Shown here: piece by piece, positions 18,922-27,290 of the stretch
How the letters are laid out: each line of letters begins with the position of its first letter
Position numbering within the stretch: the stretch's first letter is position 1
Source of the DNA: Acidobacteriota bacterium
Lineage (GTDB): Bacteria; Acidobacteriota; Terriglobia; Acidiferrales; UBA7541
Direction of reading: 5' to 3'
Length of the DNA: 64,000 nucleotides
Assembly: GCA_003225295.1 (NCBI GenBank)
Contig: QHYZ01000050.1
Coordinates: 1-64,000 of the forward strand
The notes under the pieces: model-generated
Seen by the model: the letters and a program-made list of their open reading frames with translations, nothing else
Database searches by the model: none
What the model was told of the DNA's origin: nothing
Made by a program: the position numbers and the translations under genes

Positions 18922-21360
18922 GTGCACACCATCTTCGAGGACATCCGGTACGGCACACGGATGCTGTGGAAGCATCGCCTGGCAACGCTTGTCTGCGCGA
19001 CGGCGCTGGCGCTGGGCATAGGCGCGAATACGGCGATGTTCAGCGTAGCGGAGGCGTTCCTATTGCATTCGGTGCCATTCGAAAACCCTGACCGCATCGT
19101 GGCCATCGTGAATGTGCGCCCGCAGCAGAACATCGAGACGAATCCCGTGTCTCCGGCAACGTATCGGGATTGGCAGACCCAGGCAAAGTCGTTCGAACAA
19201 TTGGGCGCCTACAACTGGGATGAGGTGAACTTGACCGGCAATCGCGAGCCGGAAAGAACCCAAGGATTTTGCGTAACGGCAAATTTCTTCGGCCTTTTGG
19301 GCGTTCAACCGAAAATGGGCCGTACGTTTCTGCCGGAAGAAGAACAGCCAGGAAAAGATCAGGAGATCATTCTGAGCTATGGACTCTGGGAGCGGCGGTA
19401 TGCGGCCGATCCGAATATCCTCAACAAGAACGTGAAGGTGGATGGCAAGAGCTTCACGGTCGTAGGAGTAATGAACAAAGGGTTTGATTTCCCGATGCCA
19501 GCGGAATTGTGGATGCCCATGGCTCTTACCGTGAAGCAGCGAGCCGAGCGGACTTCGCGCTGGCTGTGGGTTCTGGGCCGGCTGAGACCGGATACCTCGG
19601 TCAATCAGGCGACCGCAGAAATGACCGCAATTGCGCAACGAGAAAGCGAGGCGTATCCGGATTCTTACAAAGGGTGGCGGCTGCGCGTGATGCCGGTGCG
19701 CGAATTTGCGACCACTGATATCACGCGGCAGTTCACCTTGCTGCTCATGGGTGCCGTGGGGTTCGTGCTGCTCATCGCCTGTGCGGACGTGTCCAACGTG
19801 CAATTTGCGCGTGTTTCCGGTCGTCAAAAGGAGCTGGCCGTACGAGCGGCCATGGGAGCGAGCCGCGCCCGTCTCGTCAGCCAACTGCTGACAGAAAGTA
19901 TCCTTTTATCCCTGCTTGGCTGCGCGGTAGGATTGCTGTTCGCGAAATGGGACATCACTCTCATACTCGCGCACATGCCGACAGACGTGGCCAAGTTCGT
20001 TGCCGGATGGAAGACGATCAGCCTCGATGCAAACGCGTTCGTTTTTACGCTGGCCATCGCGTTATTCAGCGGTATCCTTTCTGGAATTGCGCCGGCGCTG
20101 CTGACGTCGCGCACAAACCTAAGCGAAACACTGAAAGAAAGCGGCCGTGGATCTTCGGCCGGCCGCGCGCGTCATCGTTTGCGCAACGCATTCGTGGTGG
20201 CCGAGATTTCCCTTTCCCTCGTCCTTCTGGTGGGTGCCGGTTTGCTGGTGAAAAACTTTACGGCGCTGCTCAACGTGAATGAAAAGTATCACCCGGAATC
20301 CATTCTCGCGATGAACTTCATCCTGCCGGAACTGCGCTATCAGGCGCAGCCGAGCCGGGTGTCTTTCGACGAGCAAGTGCTACAGAGGCTCTCGGCGCTT
20401 CCAACTGTTCAATCTGCGGCGATGGTCACCCAAGTACCCTACGCAAACGGGGGAGGAGCCGACATCAGAGCCTTCTCCGCTGAAGGGCACACGACAAGGG
20501 ATCGCGGCGAAGCAAACAGCGCGATCGTCCAGACTGTCAGCCCGAACTATTTTCTGTTGATGCACATTGCTCTCTACGAGGGACGCCAACTGGCTAACAC
20601 GGACGGCGATGGCACCCTACCTGTCGCAGTTATCAGTAAGAGCCTGGCCAGGCGGTATTTTCCAGAAGAAAAGCCCCTGGGAAAAAGGCTGAAAGTCGGG
20701 CAAGCCGCAGAGCAGTCACCGTGGCTGACAATCGTCGGGATCGTGGATGACGTGCACTACAGTTGGATCAACAAAGATGACATCCCAACAATCTATCGGA
20801 CCTATCGGCAAGCGCCGTCTTTGTATGCCTCGCTGGTCTTGCGCACCGCCGGAGATCCGCGCTCACTCGTCCATAATGTTCGCAGCGAAGTAGTCGCGGT
20901 AGATCCTGAGCTGTCTCTGTACAGCATCAAACCCTTGGACGAGGTCATCAGCGACTCCATTGTCGGTATCGCCTATGTGGCGGTCATGATGGGCATCCTG
21001 GGGATCATCGCGCTGGTGCTCGCGTCGGTCGGCGTATACGGCGTAATGTCTTATGCAGTTAGCGAGCGCACCAACGAAATCGGCATTCGCATGGCCATGG
21101 GCGCCACGGCCAACGACATTCAGCGAATGGTCCTCAAAAAAGGTGCATTGCTCACGCTGATCGGTATGGGCATCGGACTTCCAGTTGCGTTCGCTCTGGC
21201 GAGCGCGCTATCCAGTTTGCTTTTCGGAGTGAAGGTCGCTGATCCCGTCGCATTCATCGTGCTTCCGCTGGTGTTGGCGGCTGTTGCCACCTTGGCCTCT
21301 TATCTTCCATCGCGGCGTGCCGTACGCGTGGATCCGCTAGTTGCGTTGCGGTATGAGTAA
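18922..21360 (+). CDS. ADOP-type ABC permease, paralogue 4
   Basis: 812 residues starting with GTG, preceded by GAGGAGTAGGAG. It starts with TIFEDIRYGTRMLWKHRLATL rather than the MLAKSPGFT form of its neighbours, and the first helix is [13 protein letters not shown]. FtsX blocks CADVSNVQFARVSGRQKEL and NEIGIRMAMGATANDIQ and the ending PSRRAVRVDPLVALRYE are present. The changed N-terminus shows it is the most divergent of the four in this locus. It precedes the second ATPase by 91 bases. Confidence 0.92.
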   Translation: MHTIFEDIRYGTRMLWKHRLATLVCATALALGIGANTAMFSVAEAFLLHSVPFENPDRIVAIVNVRPQQNIETNPVSPATYRDWQTQAKSFEQLGAYNWDEVNLTGNREPERTQGFCVTANFFGLLGVQPKMGRTFLPEEEQPGKDQEIILSYGLWERRYAADPNILNKNVKVDGKSFTVVGVMNKGFDFPMPAELWMPMALTVKQRAERTSRWLWVLGRLRPDTSVNQATAEMTAIAQRESEAYPDSYKGWRLRVMPVREFATTDITRQFTLLLMGAVGFVLLIACADVSNVQFARVSGRQKELAVRAAMGASRARLVSQLLTESILLSLLGCAVGLLFAKWDITLILAHMPTDVAKFVAGWKTISLDANAFVFTLAIALFSGILSGIAPALLTSRTNLSETLKESGRGSSAGRARHRLRNAFVVAEISLSLVLLVGAGLLVKNFTALLNVNEKYHPESILAMNFILPELRYQAQPSRVSFDEQVLQRLSALPTVQSAAMVTQVPYANGGGADIRAFSAEGHTTRDRGEANSAIVQTVSPNYFLLMHIALYEGRQLANTDGDGTLPVAVISKSLARRYFPEEKPLGKRLKVGQAAEQSPWLTIVGIVDDVHYSWINKDDIPTIYRTYRQAPSLYASLVLRTAGDPRSLVHNVRSEVVAVDPELSLYSIKPLDEVISDSIVGIAYVAVMMGILGIIALVLASVGVYGVMSYAVSERTNEIGIRMAMGATANDIQRMVLKKGALLTLIGMGIGLPVAFALASALSSLLFGVKVADPVAFIVLPLVLAAVATLASYLPSRRAVRVDPLVALRYE

Positions 21361-21389
21361 GTCATGGCTCTGGAGTAGGGTAGAAGTCT

Positions 21390-21402
21390 TGTCGTAACGA
21401 CA
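21390..21402. promoter_or_regulatory. Palindrome TGTCGTAACGACA, candidate operator
   Basis: TGTCGT-A-ACGACA is a perfect 6+1+6 inverted repeat in the 91-base gap before the second ATPase. A -10-like TAAGAT follows at 21408-21413. The symmetry and position suit binding of a dimeric repressor near a promoter. No cognate regulator is identified, and a 13-base palindrome could arise by chance. Confidence 0.35.
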
Positions 21403-21451
21403 TGCGCTAAGATAGAGGCGCGATGCGCTGTGCGAACCGCAAGGAGCCGAT

Positions 21452-22168
21452 GTGGAACCATTGATTCAGCTACGAAACCTGGAAAAAGTTGTCGAGGCCG
21501 GTCCGAATAAATTCTATTTGTTGCGCCGAATCAATCTTGATATTCAGCCCAGCGAATTTGTCACCATCATGGGCCCTTCTGGCGCTGGAAAATCTACTCT
21601 GCTGAGCATCATTGGGATGCTCGATGGCGCTTGGACCGGGGACTACTACTTCCTCGGTGAAGCTGTCCACAAGCTCAACGTCAAGAAGCGGAACGAACTG
21701 CATAAAGCCAACATTGGCTTTGTGTTTCAGAGTTATCACCTCATCGACAATCTGACCGTTTTCGAAAATCTGGAGGTCCCGCTGTCCTACAAGAACGTGC
21801 CGCACAAGGAACGCATTAGCCTGGTTTGCGACGCGCTCGACCGATTTCACATCGTGGGCAAGAAAGATCTTTTCCCGAACCAGCTCTCCGGCGGCCAACA
21901 ACAGCTTGTGGGAGTCGCCCGCGCGGTGATCCTTAGTCCGAAGTTGATCCTCGCCGATGAGCCGACTGGGAATCTCCATTCCGCACAAGGCGACGAGATC
22001 ATGCAGCTTTTCAAGAGACTCAACGACGCCGGCACAACAATCATCCAGGTCACACACTCAGAGAGAAACGCAGCCTATGGGAGTCGCATTATCCAGCTGA
22101 AGGACGGGTGGGTTGTGGGTGACAGCGCTACGGCCGGCGCACACGTCGGCGCGGCACAACCCGCTTGA
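21452..22168 (+). CDS. ABC transporter ATP-binding protein (MacB/LolD type), second of two
   Basis: 238 residues from a GTG with AAGGAG five bases upstream. Walker A GPSGAGKST, Q-loop FVFQSYHLID, signature LSGGQQQLVGVARAV and Walker B LILADEPTGNL are intact, with the H-loop TQVTHSE-like ending (QVTHSERNA). The signature reads QQQL where the first ATPase has QQQR, and the overall sequence is clearly different, so the two ATPases are not recent duplicates. It probably serves permease 4. It is followed by the two-component regulator genes. Confidence 0.92.
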   Translation: MEPLIQLRNLEKVVEAGPNKFYLLRRINLDIQPSEFVTIMGPSGAGKSTLLSIIGMLDGAWTGDYYFLGEAVHKLNVKKRNELHKANIGFVFQSYHLIDNLTVFENLEVPLSYKNVPHKERISLVCDALDRFHIVGKKDLFPNQLSGGQQQLVGVARAVILSPKLILADEPTGNLHSAQGDEIMQLFKRLNDAGTTIIQVTHSERNAAYGSRIIQLKDGWVVGDSATAGAHVGAAQPA

Positions 22169-22257
22169 GCAGAGGCCTGCTGGCCGAAGGCGTCGCTTCC
22201 ATGGTTTTCCACCGTGCTGGAAAACGGCAGTAGGATGAACTTCACAAACACATTCGA

Positions 22258-23634
22258 ATGAAGACGACTAACCCGCACTCTTATCGAGTTCTTTTGGCTG
22301 ACGATCAGGCGGACATTCGCGACGCTCTGCGCCTGCTCTTAAAGCGTGAGGGTTATGAAACGCAGGGCGTGGCTTCTCCGGCCGAGGCTCTGAGCGCCAT
22401 AGAATCCCGTGAATTTGACGCTGTCCTGATGGACCTCAATTACGCACGAGACACCACTTCGGGCCAGGAGGGGCTCGACCTGCTTACTCGCATCCAAATG
22501 CTCGACAGTACGTTGCCGGTCATCGTCATGACCGCGTGGAGCAGCATCGAAGTGGCGGTGGAGGCGATGCGCCGCGGCGCGCGCGACTTCGTCCAGAAGC
22601 CTTGGGAAAATACCCGCCTGCTCGCCATTTTGCGCACGCAAATCGATTTGCGGCAGGCACTGAGGCAGGCATCGCGTCTCGAAGCCGAAAACCGCATCCT
22701 GCGCGCCGAATCGCGGCCGACATTTCTGGCGAAATCCCCTGCCATGGCGCCCGTCCTGGAACTAGTTGGGCAGATCGGCCCTTCGGAGGCCAACGTGTTG
22801 ATCACCGGAGAACATGGCACTGGCAAAGAAGTTGTCGCTCGAACCCTTCATGCCTTGTCGGCGCGGGCGACGAAGCCAATGGTAACCGTGAATGCGGGTG
22901 GGCTATCGGAAGGTGTCTTTGAAAGCGAGCTCTTCGGTCACGTAAAGGGTGCCTTTACCGATGCGCGCGCCGATCGCGTCGGGCGATTCGAACTCGCCGA
23001 TAGCAGTACCTTGTTCCTGGACGAAATTGCCAACGTTCCACTCAACCTGCAGGCCAAACTCTTGCGCGTTCTGGAAACGGGAGATCTCGAGCGCGTCGGC
23101 TCGTCCACGACGCGGCGTGTCAACGTTAGGGTACTCGCGGCTACCAACGCCGACGTGAATGCCGAGGCCGCCGCCGGTCGGTTCCGTCAAGACCTCCTCT
23201 TTCGCTTGAATACCATTGAGATCCACATCCCTCCGCTGCGAGACCGCCGTGAGGACGTCGATCTCCTGGCACACCATTTTCTCCACGGTTACGCGCAGCG
23301 CTATCGCAAGAACATTTCCGGCTTCGACACCGCCGCCATCAAGGCTCTTCATGAGCATGCCTGGCCGGGCAATGTTCGCGAACTCGATCATGCGGTGGAA
23401 CGCGGCGTGCTCCTCTCGCCTGGCCCTTCGGTCCGCGCGGCAGACCTCGGTTTGCGCGCGCAGGCCTCTGGCGGCGCGGCCAAGCTGGAGGAAATGAGCC
23501 TCGATGAAGTTGAGCGGTATCTCATCCAGCGCACACTCTCTCGCCACGAAGGAAATGTGAGCCAGGCGGCGAAGGCTCTGGGATTGAGCCGCAGCGCCAT
23601 GTATCGCCGGCTGCAAAAACATGGACTCGAATGA
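22258..23634 (+). CDS. Sigma-54-dependent response regulator (NtrC family)
   Basis: 458 residues with three domains. The receiver domain has phospho-acceptor Asp near residue 59 and K114 in QKPWE. The AAA+ domain has Walker A GEHGTGKE (184-191) and Walker B FLDEI (253-257). A C-terminal Fis-type helix-turn-helix has QAAKALGLSRSAMYRRL. The sigma-54 contact loop reads GAFTDA (231-236) instead of the canonical GAFTGA; the key Thr is kept. It overlaps its kinase by ATGA. Lying directly after the export genes, it probably controls them, though I found no convincing -24/-12 promoter upstream of them by eye. Confidence 0.92.
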   Translation: MKTTNPHSYRVLLADDQADIRDALRLLLKREGYETQGVASPAEALSAIESREFDAVLMDLNYARDTTSGQEGLDLLTRIQMLDSTLPVIVMTAWSSIEVAVEAMRRGARDFVQKPWENTRLLAILRTQIDLRQALRQASRLEAENRILRAESRPTFLAKSPAMAPVLELVGQIGPSEANVLITGEHGTGKEVVARTLHALSARATKPMVTVNAGGLSEGVFESELFGHVKGAFTDARADRVGRFELADSSTLFLDEIANVPLNLQAKLLRVLETGDLERVGSSTTRRVNVRVLAATNADVNAEAAAGRFRQDLLFRLNTIEIHIPPLRDRREDVDLLAHHFLHGYAQRYRKNISGFDTAAIKALHEHAWPGNVRELDHAVERGVLLSPGPSVRAADLGLRAQASGGAAKLEEMSLDEVERYLIQRTLSRHEGNVSQAAKALGLSRSAMYRRLQKHGLE

Positions 23635-24968
23635 CGCGACTGACCTATGAGCGCCGCATCCAGCTCCTCGCGCTAGCGGCGGGTTTCCCAGGTTCGCTGA
23701 TCGCCATGATTCTCTTGTGGCATGGAAGTTATTCTTCCGGCGCCGTCTGGACACTTGCCTTTCTCATCTTTTCTCTCTGGCTGGGATTTGCTTTCTCGCT
23801 GCGGCATCGAGTTGTATTCTCGCTGCAAACACTTTCGAATCTCTTGGCCGCCTTGCGCGAAGAAGACTTTTCGATGCGCGCCCGCGGGGCACGAAGCGAC
23901 GATGCCATGGGCGAAGTGATGATTGAAGTCAATGCGCTCAGTGAAGTCCTTCGGCAACAACGCCTCGGAGCGCTGGAAGCCACCGCCCTCTTGCGGACCG
24001 TGATGGAGGAGATTGATCTCGCCATCTTCACCTTCGACAACAGCACGAAGCTGCGGCTGGTCAATCGCGCAGGCGAACGCTTATTGGGCCGTCCTGAAGG
24101 TCGCCTGCTGGGATTTACGGCGGAAGAACTGGGACTCGGAGCTTGCCTGGAAGGCGAAGCCGCGCACACCATGGAGCTGGCCTTTCCCGGGGGCTCCGGG
24201 CGCTGGGGGCTGCGTCGCGGGAAGTTCCGCCAGGGCGGCTTGCCTCATCACCTCGTAGTTCTGAGCGATCTGAGCCGCACGCTCCGTGACGAAGAACGCA
24301 AAGCCTGGCAGCGGCTCATTCGCGTTCTTGGGCATGAGTTGAACAACTCGCTCGCTCCCATTCAGTCTGTGGCTCAAGGCCTGGAGAGCGGGCTCCTGAG
24401 CGCCTCCAGGTCTTCTGAATTGCAGAGCGAGGGGTCTGCTGCGATTCTGGATGATCTCCGGCAGGGCCTGGGCATCATTCGCTCTCGCACCGAGGCGCTT
24501 GGGCGTTTTATGGCCGCGTATGCCCAACTTGCGCGGCTGCCACAGCCGAAGCTACTACCAGTAAACGTCTCGGAATGGGTAAGCCGGAGCATAAAACTGG
24601 AGACCCGGGTAAGAGTCAGCCTATTGAAGGGTCCTGACGTTGTCATTGCGGCCGACGCCGACCAATTGGAACAGTTGCTGATCAACTTGGTTCGCAATGC
24701 GGCGGACGCGACGCTGGAAACTGGCGGGTCCGTTCAGGTGGGCTGGTCCCGGCAAAGCGCACAACTCGACGTCTGGGTTCTTGACGAAGGCCCTGGCCTT
24801 CCCAATACCTCGAACCTATTCGTTCCCTTCTTTACTACCAAACCGGGCGGCTCCGGGATTGGTCTGGTTCTTAGCCGGCAGATCGCCGAAGCGCACGGCG
24901 GTGAGCTAACCTTGAAGAACCGCTCCGATGCGCGCGGCTGCAGGGCCCTACTTCGTCTCCCAGTCTAG
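23631..24968 (+). CDS. Sensor histidine kinase (NtrY/NtrB-like) paired with the NtrC-type regulator
   Basis: 445 residues. Two N-terminal membrane helices (about 10-30 and 38-58) have almost no periplasmic loop, so sensing is probably intramembrane or cytoplasmic. A HAMP-like and a PAS-like region follow (TVMEEIDLAIFTFDNSTKLRLVN). The phospho-accepting His is near residue 235 in VLGHELNNSLAPI, and the HATPase N, G1 and G2 boxes are seen in NLVRNAADA, DEGPGL and GSGIGLVLS. The start ATG overlaps the regulator stop, giving tight coupling of the pair. Together with the transporter genes this resembles an envelope- or drug-responsive system. Confidence 0.92.
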   Translation: MTRLTYERRIQLLALAAGFPGSLIAMILLWHGSYSSGAVWTLAFLIFSLWLGFAFSLRHRVVFSLQTLSNLLAALREEDFSMRARGARSDDAMGEVMIEVNALSEVLRQQRLGALEATALLRTVMEEIDLAIFTFDNSTKLRLVNRAGERLLGRPEGRLLGFTAEELGLGACLEGEAAHTMELAFPGGSGRWGLRRGKFRQGGLPHHLVVLSDLSRTLRDEERKAWQRLIRVLGHELNNSLAPIQSVAQGLESGLLSASRSSELQSEGSAAILDDLRQGLGIIRSRTEALGRFMAAYAQLARLPQPKLLPVNVSEWVSRSIKLETRVRVSLLKGPDVVIAADADQLEQLLINLVRNAADATLETGGSVQVGWSRQSAQLDVWVLDEGPGLPNTSNLFVPFFTTKPGGSGIGLVLSRQIAEAHGGELTLKNRSDARGCRALLRLPV

Positions 24969-25064
24969 GCCACGCTCTCGCTTCTTCTCCGTGCCGAGTA
25001 TCCGCTCTTCGAATGACGGGTCGTCTCTCCCGCGATCTCGTTAACCACCGCAAGCCACTGGACG

Positions 25065-25784
25065 TTATTGTTTTCGCGGAGGGCACTTAGAGAGGCTCAT
25101 GCGCGGCGGCTGGAAACGATATCCCACCCACGGTTCCGTCCGGATGTACTGCGGCTGCGCCGGGTGGCTTTCGATCTTTTTGCGCAACTGATTGATGACC
25201 ACGCGCAGATTTTCCGTTTCTTCTCCATATTCCGGCCCCCAAACGGACTGCAGCAGCCTTCGATGGGTCAGCGGCTTGCCCTGATTGGCGACTAGGTGCT
25301 TGAGGACCTCGAATTCCTTCGGGGTCAGGTGCACTTCCTGGCCGCGCACGGTCAACTGCCGGCTTTCGAAATCCAGCGTAAAGTCCTTCGAAACAAAAGG
25401 AGGCAGCGTGTCACCGGGAGCGTACCGCCTCAACGCGGCACGAATACGCGCCAGCAATTCTTCGATACCAAAGGGCTTGACCACATAGTCGTCCGCTCCG
25501 GCGTCGAGTGCGAGCACTTTGTCTCGTTCGGCGTTTCGAACGGTGAGCATGATGATGGGAGCATCCGAAGATTTCCGAATCTCGCGGCACGCGGCGATCC
25601 CGCCGATACCCGGCATGTTCACATCGAGAAGTACCAGCTCGGGCTTCTGCTTACGAACGGCTTCCACCGCTTCTTCACCCGTCTTGGCCTCGATGATCAC
25701 ATACCCCTGGCTGGAGAGTGTGGAGCGCAGCACTCGCCGAATTTGCGGCTCATCGTCTGCAACCAGGATTGATGCGTCCGTCAT
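25065..25784 (-). CDS. OmpR/KdpE-type response regulator
   Basis: 239 residues: a receiver domain with DDE near 10-12, phospho-Asp at about 54 (LLDVNMPG) and K in VVKPFG, then a winged-helix OmpR/PhoB DNA-binding domain (LTPKEFEVLKHLVANQGKPLTH, with VRVV-like RVVINQLRKKIE). It overlaps its kinase gene by ATGA and is transcribed after it. KdpE normally activates the kdpFABC potassium pump; no such genes lie in this window, so targets are elsewhere. It is convergent with the NtrY-like kinase gene. Confidence 0.9.
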   Translation of the reverse strand: MTDASILVADDEPQIRRVLRSTLSSQGYVIIEAKTGEEAVEAVRKQKPELVLLDVNMPGIGGIAACREIRKSSDAPIIMLTVRNAERDKVLALDAGADDYVVKPFGIEELLARIRAALRRYAPGDTLPPFVSKDFTLDFESRQLTVRGQEVHLTPKEFEVLKHLVANQGKPLTHRRLLQSVWGPEYGEETENLRVVINQLRKKIESHPAQPQYIRTEPWVGYRFQPPRMSLSKCPPRKQ

Positions 25785-27241
25785 ATGGCTCGCTCTGCTC
25801 TGCGCGCAACAGGAAGGGAAAACGAGAAGACCGAGCCATGACCGAGCTGGCTGGTAACTCCAATGGTTCCCTTGTGAGCCGTCACAATCGCCTTGGCGAT
25901 CGGCAACCCCATTCCGGTACCGCGCACGAGATAACGCTGATCTTTCCCACGATAGAACTTGTCGAAAATCATGCCCTGTTCGAGATCGTCGATGCCCGGG
26001 CCGCGGTCAGCCACACTCGTCGCCACAAAATCGCCTGCGCGTTCTGCAGTGATAATGATGGGCTGCTCCTTTGACGAATACAGATTGGCATTGTCGATGA
26101 GTTTCACCAAAATGTCCTGGGCGCGGTCAAGATCTGCCTCCACGGGCGGAAGATCCGGGGCTACTTTCACCTGAATCTCCCGCGCTCCGAGGGTAGATTT
26201 GGAAAGTCCCAGCGCTCCCTGAATGATCTCTTCAATCGATGTCGGGGCAAAATGCAGCTCGATTTCACCGGCTTCCAGCCGCGCCATCTCCGCGGCCTCT
26301 TCGACAAGATGGTTCAGCCGGTCGCACTCTTCATTGATGATGCTCAGCAATTCGTGACGTTGCGGAACGGCCACCTCCCTGCTGGCAAGGAGGCTGGTCA
26401 CCGCCGCTTTCATGGAGGTCAACGGTGTGCGGAAATCATGCGTGACGGAATCCAGCAATGCGGACTTCAACCGCTCTCCTTGCCTCTCAGCTTCCGTCAG
26501 GCTGAGCTGTTCTACAGCTCGCGCCCGTTCGATGGCGATGGCCACCAGGCTGCCCACCGCGTCGAGCGTCTGCCGCGAGAGTCTTGCTCCGGAAATACCG
26601 AGGCTCCCGATGGCCCTCACACCAAGACGCACTGGAACAAAGTAAAGACTCTGCTGCGATTCAATGGTCATTTCATCGCGGAGGAACGCCGTCTTCATTT
26701 TCTCTGCATCGAGATGAGCAGCGCCATACCCCGATCGATAGAACTTTTCTTTCTGCGGAAGGAATAGCTCAGCAGCGCCCGCCTCGAAGCTCTCCACGAT
26801 GTAATTTGGTATGGCATTCATCAGCTGGATGACATTGCCTTCCCCAAGCAGTTTTTGGCTGAATTTGTAGAGTCGTTCGATCTCACGGCGGCGGCTGTGC
26901 GCTTCGTCTGCTTCTCTCCGGATCCGCGCCGAGAGTTGGCTGCCCATGATGGAGGTAACTAGGAACGCGGCAAGAGCCACCCAATTCTGGGGGTCGGAGA
27001 TGGTCAAATTCCCGACCGGGGGCAAGAACTCATAGTTGAAGACCAGCATCGCCGCCAGGGACATAAAAACGGACACCACCATTCCCCAGACCGCCGAAAC
27101 TGCTAGAATTGCGAGGAGCAGCGTCAGCGCAACGGTGGTCTGATTCACAAGAAGTACATGGCGGTACAGAAACGCGATACCGGCGACGATGGCGATGGAT
27201 AGTGCAAAGCCAAACGTCCGACCGGCGAGAAATCCCTGCAT
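25781..27241 (-). CDS. KdpD C-terminal half: DUF4118-GAF sensor histidine kinase
   Basis: 486 residues. Four membrane helices in the first 105 residues form a DUF4118 domain, followed by a GAF-like domain (about 130-240) and HisKA with the phospho-accepting His near 268 (SVTHDFRTPLTSM). An HATPase domain with DRGPGI and GTGMGLPIAKAI ends the protein. This order equals the second half of standard KdpD. The cytoplasmic KdpD input domain and USP domain are absent here and are encoded by the divergent neighbour, separated by 49 bases. The kinase may work alone or in a complex with that protein. Confidence 0.9.
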   Translation of the reverse strand: MQGFLAGRTFGFALSIAIVAGIAFLYRHVLLVNQTTVALTLLLAILAVSAVWGMVVSVFMSLAAMLVFNYEFLPPVGNLTISDPQNWVALAAFLVTSIMGSQLSARIRREADEAHSRRREIERLYKFSQKLLGEGNVIQLMNAIPNYIVESFEAGAAELFLPQKEKFYRSGYGAAHLDAEKMKTAFLRDEMTIESQQSLYFVPVRLGVRAIGSLGISGARLSRQTLDAVGSLVAIAIERARAVEQLSLTEAERQGERLKSALLDSVTHDFRTPLTSMKAAVTSLLASREVAVPQRHELLSIINEECDRLNHLVEEAAEMARLEAGEIELHFAPTSIEEIIQGALGLSKSTLGAREIQVKVAPDLPPVEADLDRAQDILVKLIDNANLYSSKEQPIIITAERAGDFVATSVADRGPGIDDLEQGMIFDKFYRGKDQRYLVRGTGMGLPIAKAIVTAHKGTIGVTSQLGHGSVFSFSLPVARRAERAI

Positions 27242-27290
27242 TGGTCTATTCTAACGCCGGCCTTCGATCTGTCGCGGAGAAGATAGTCCT

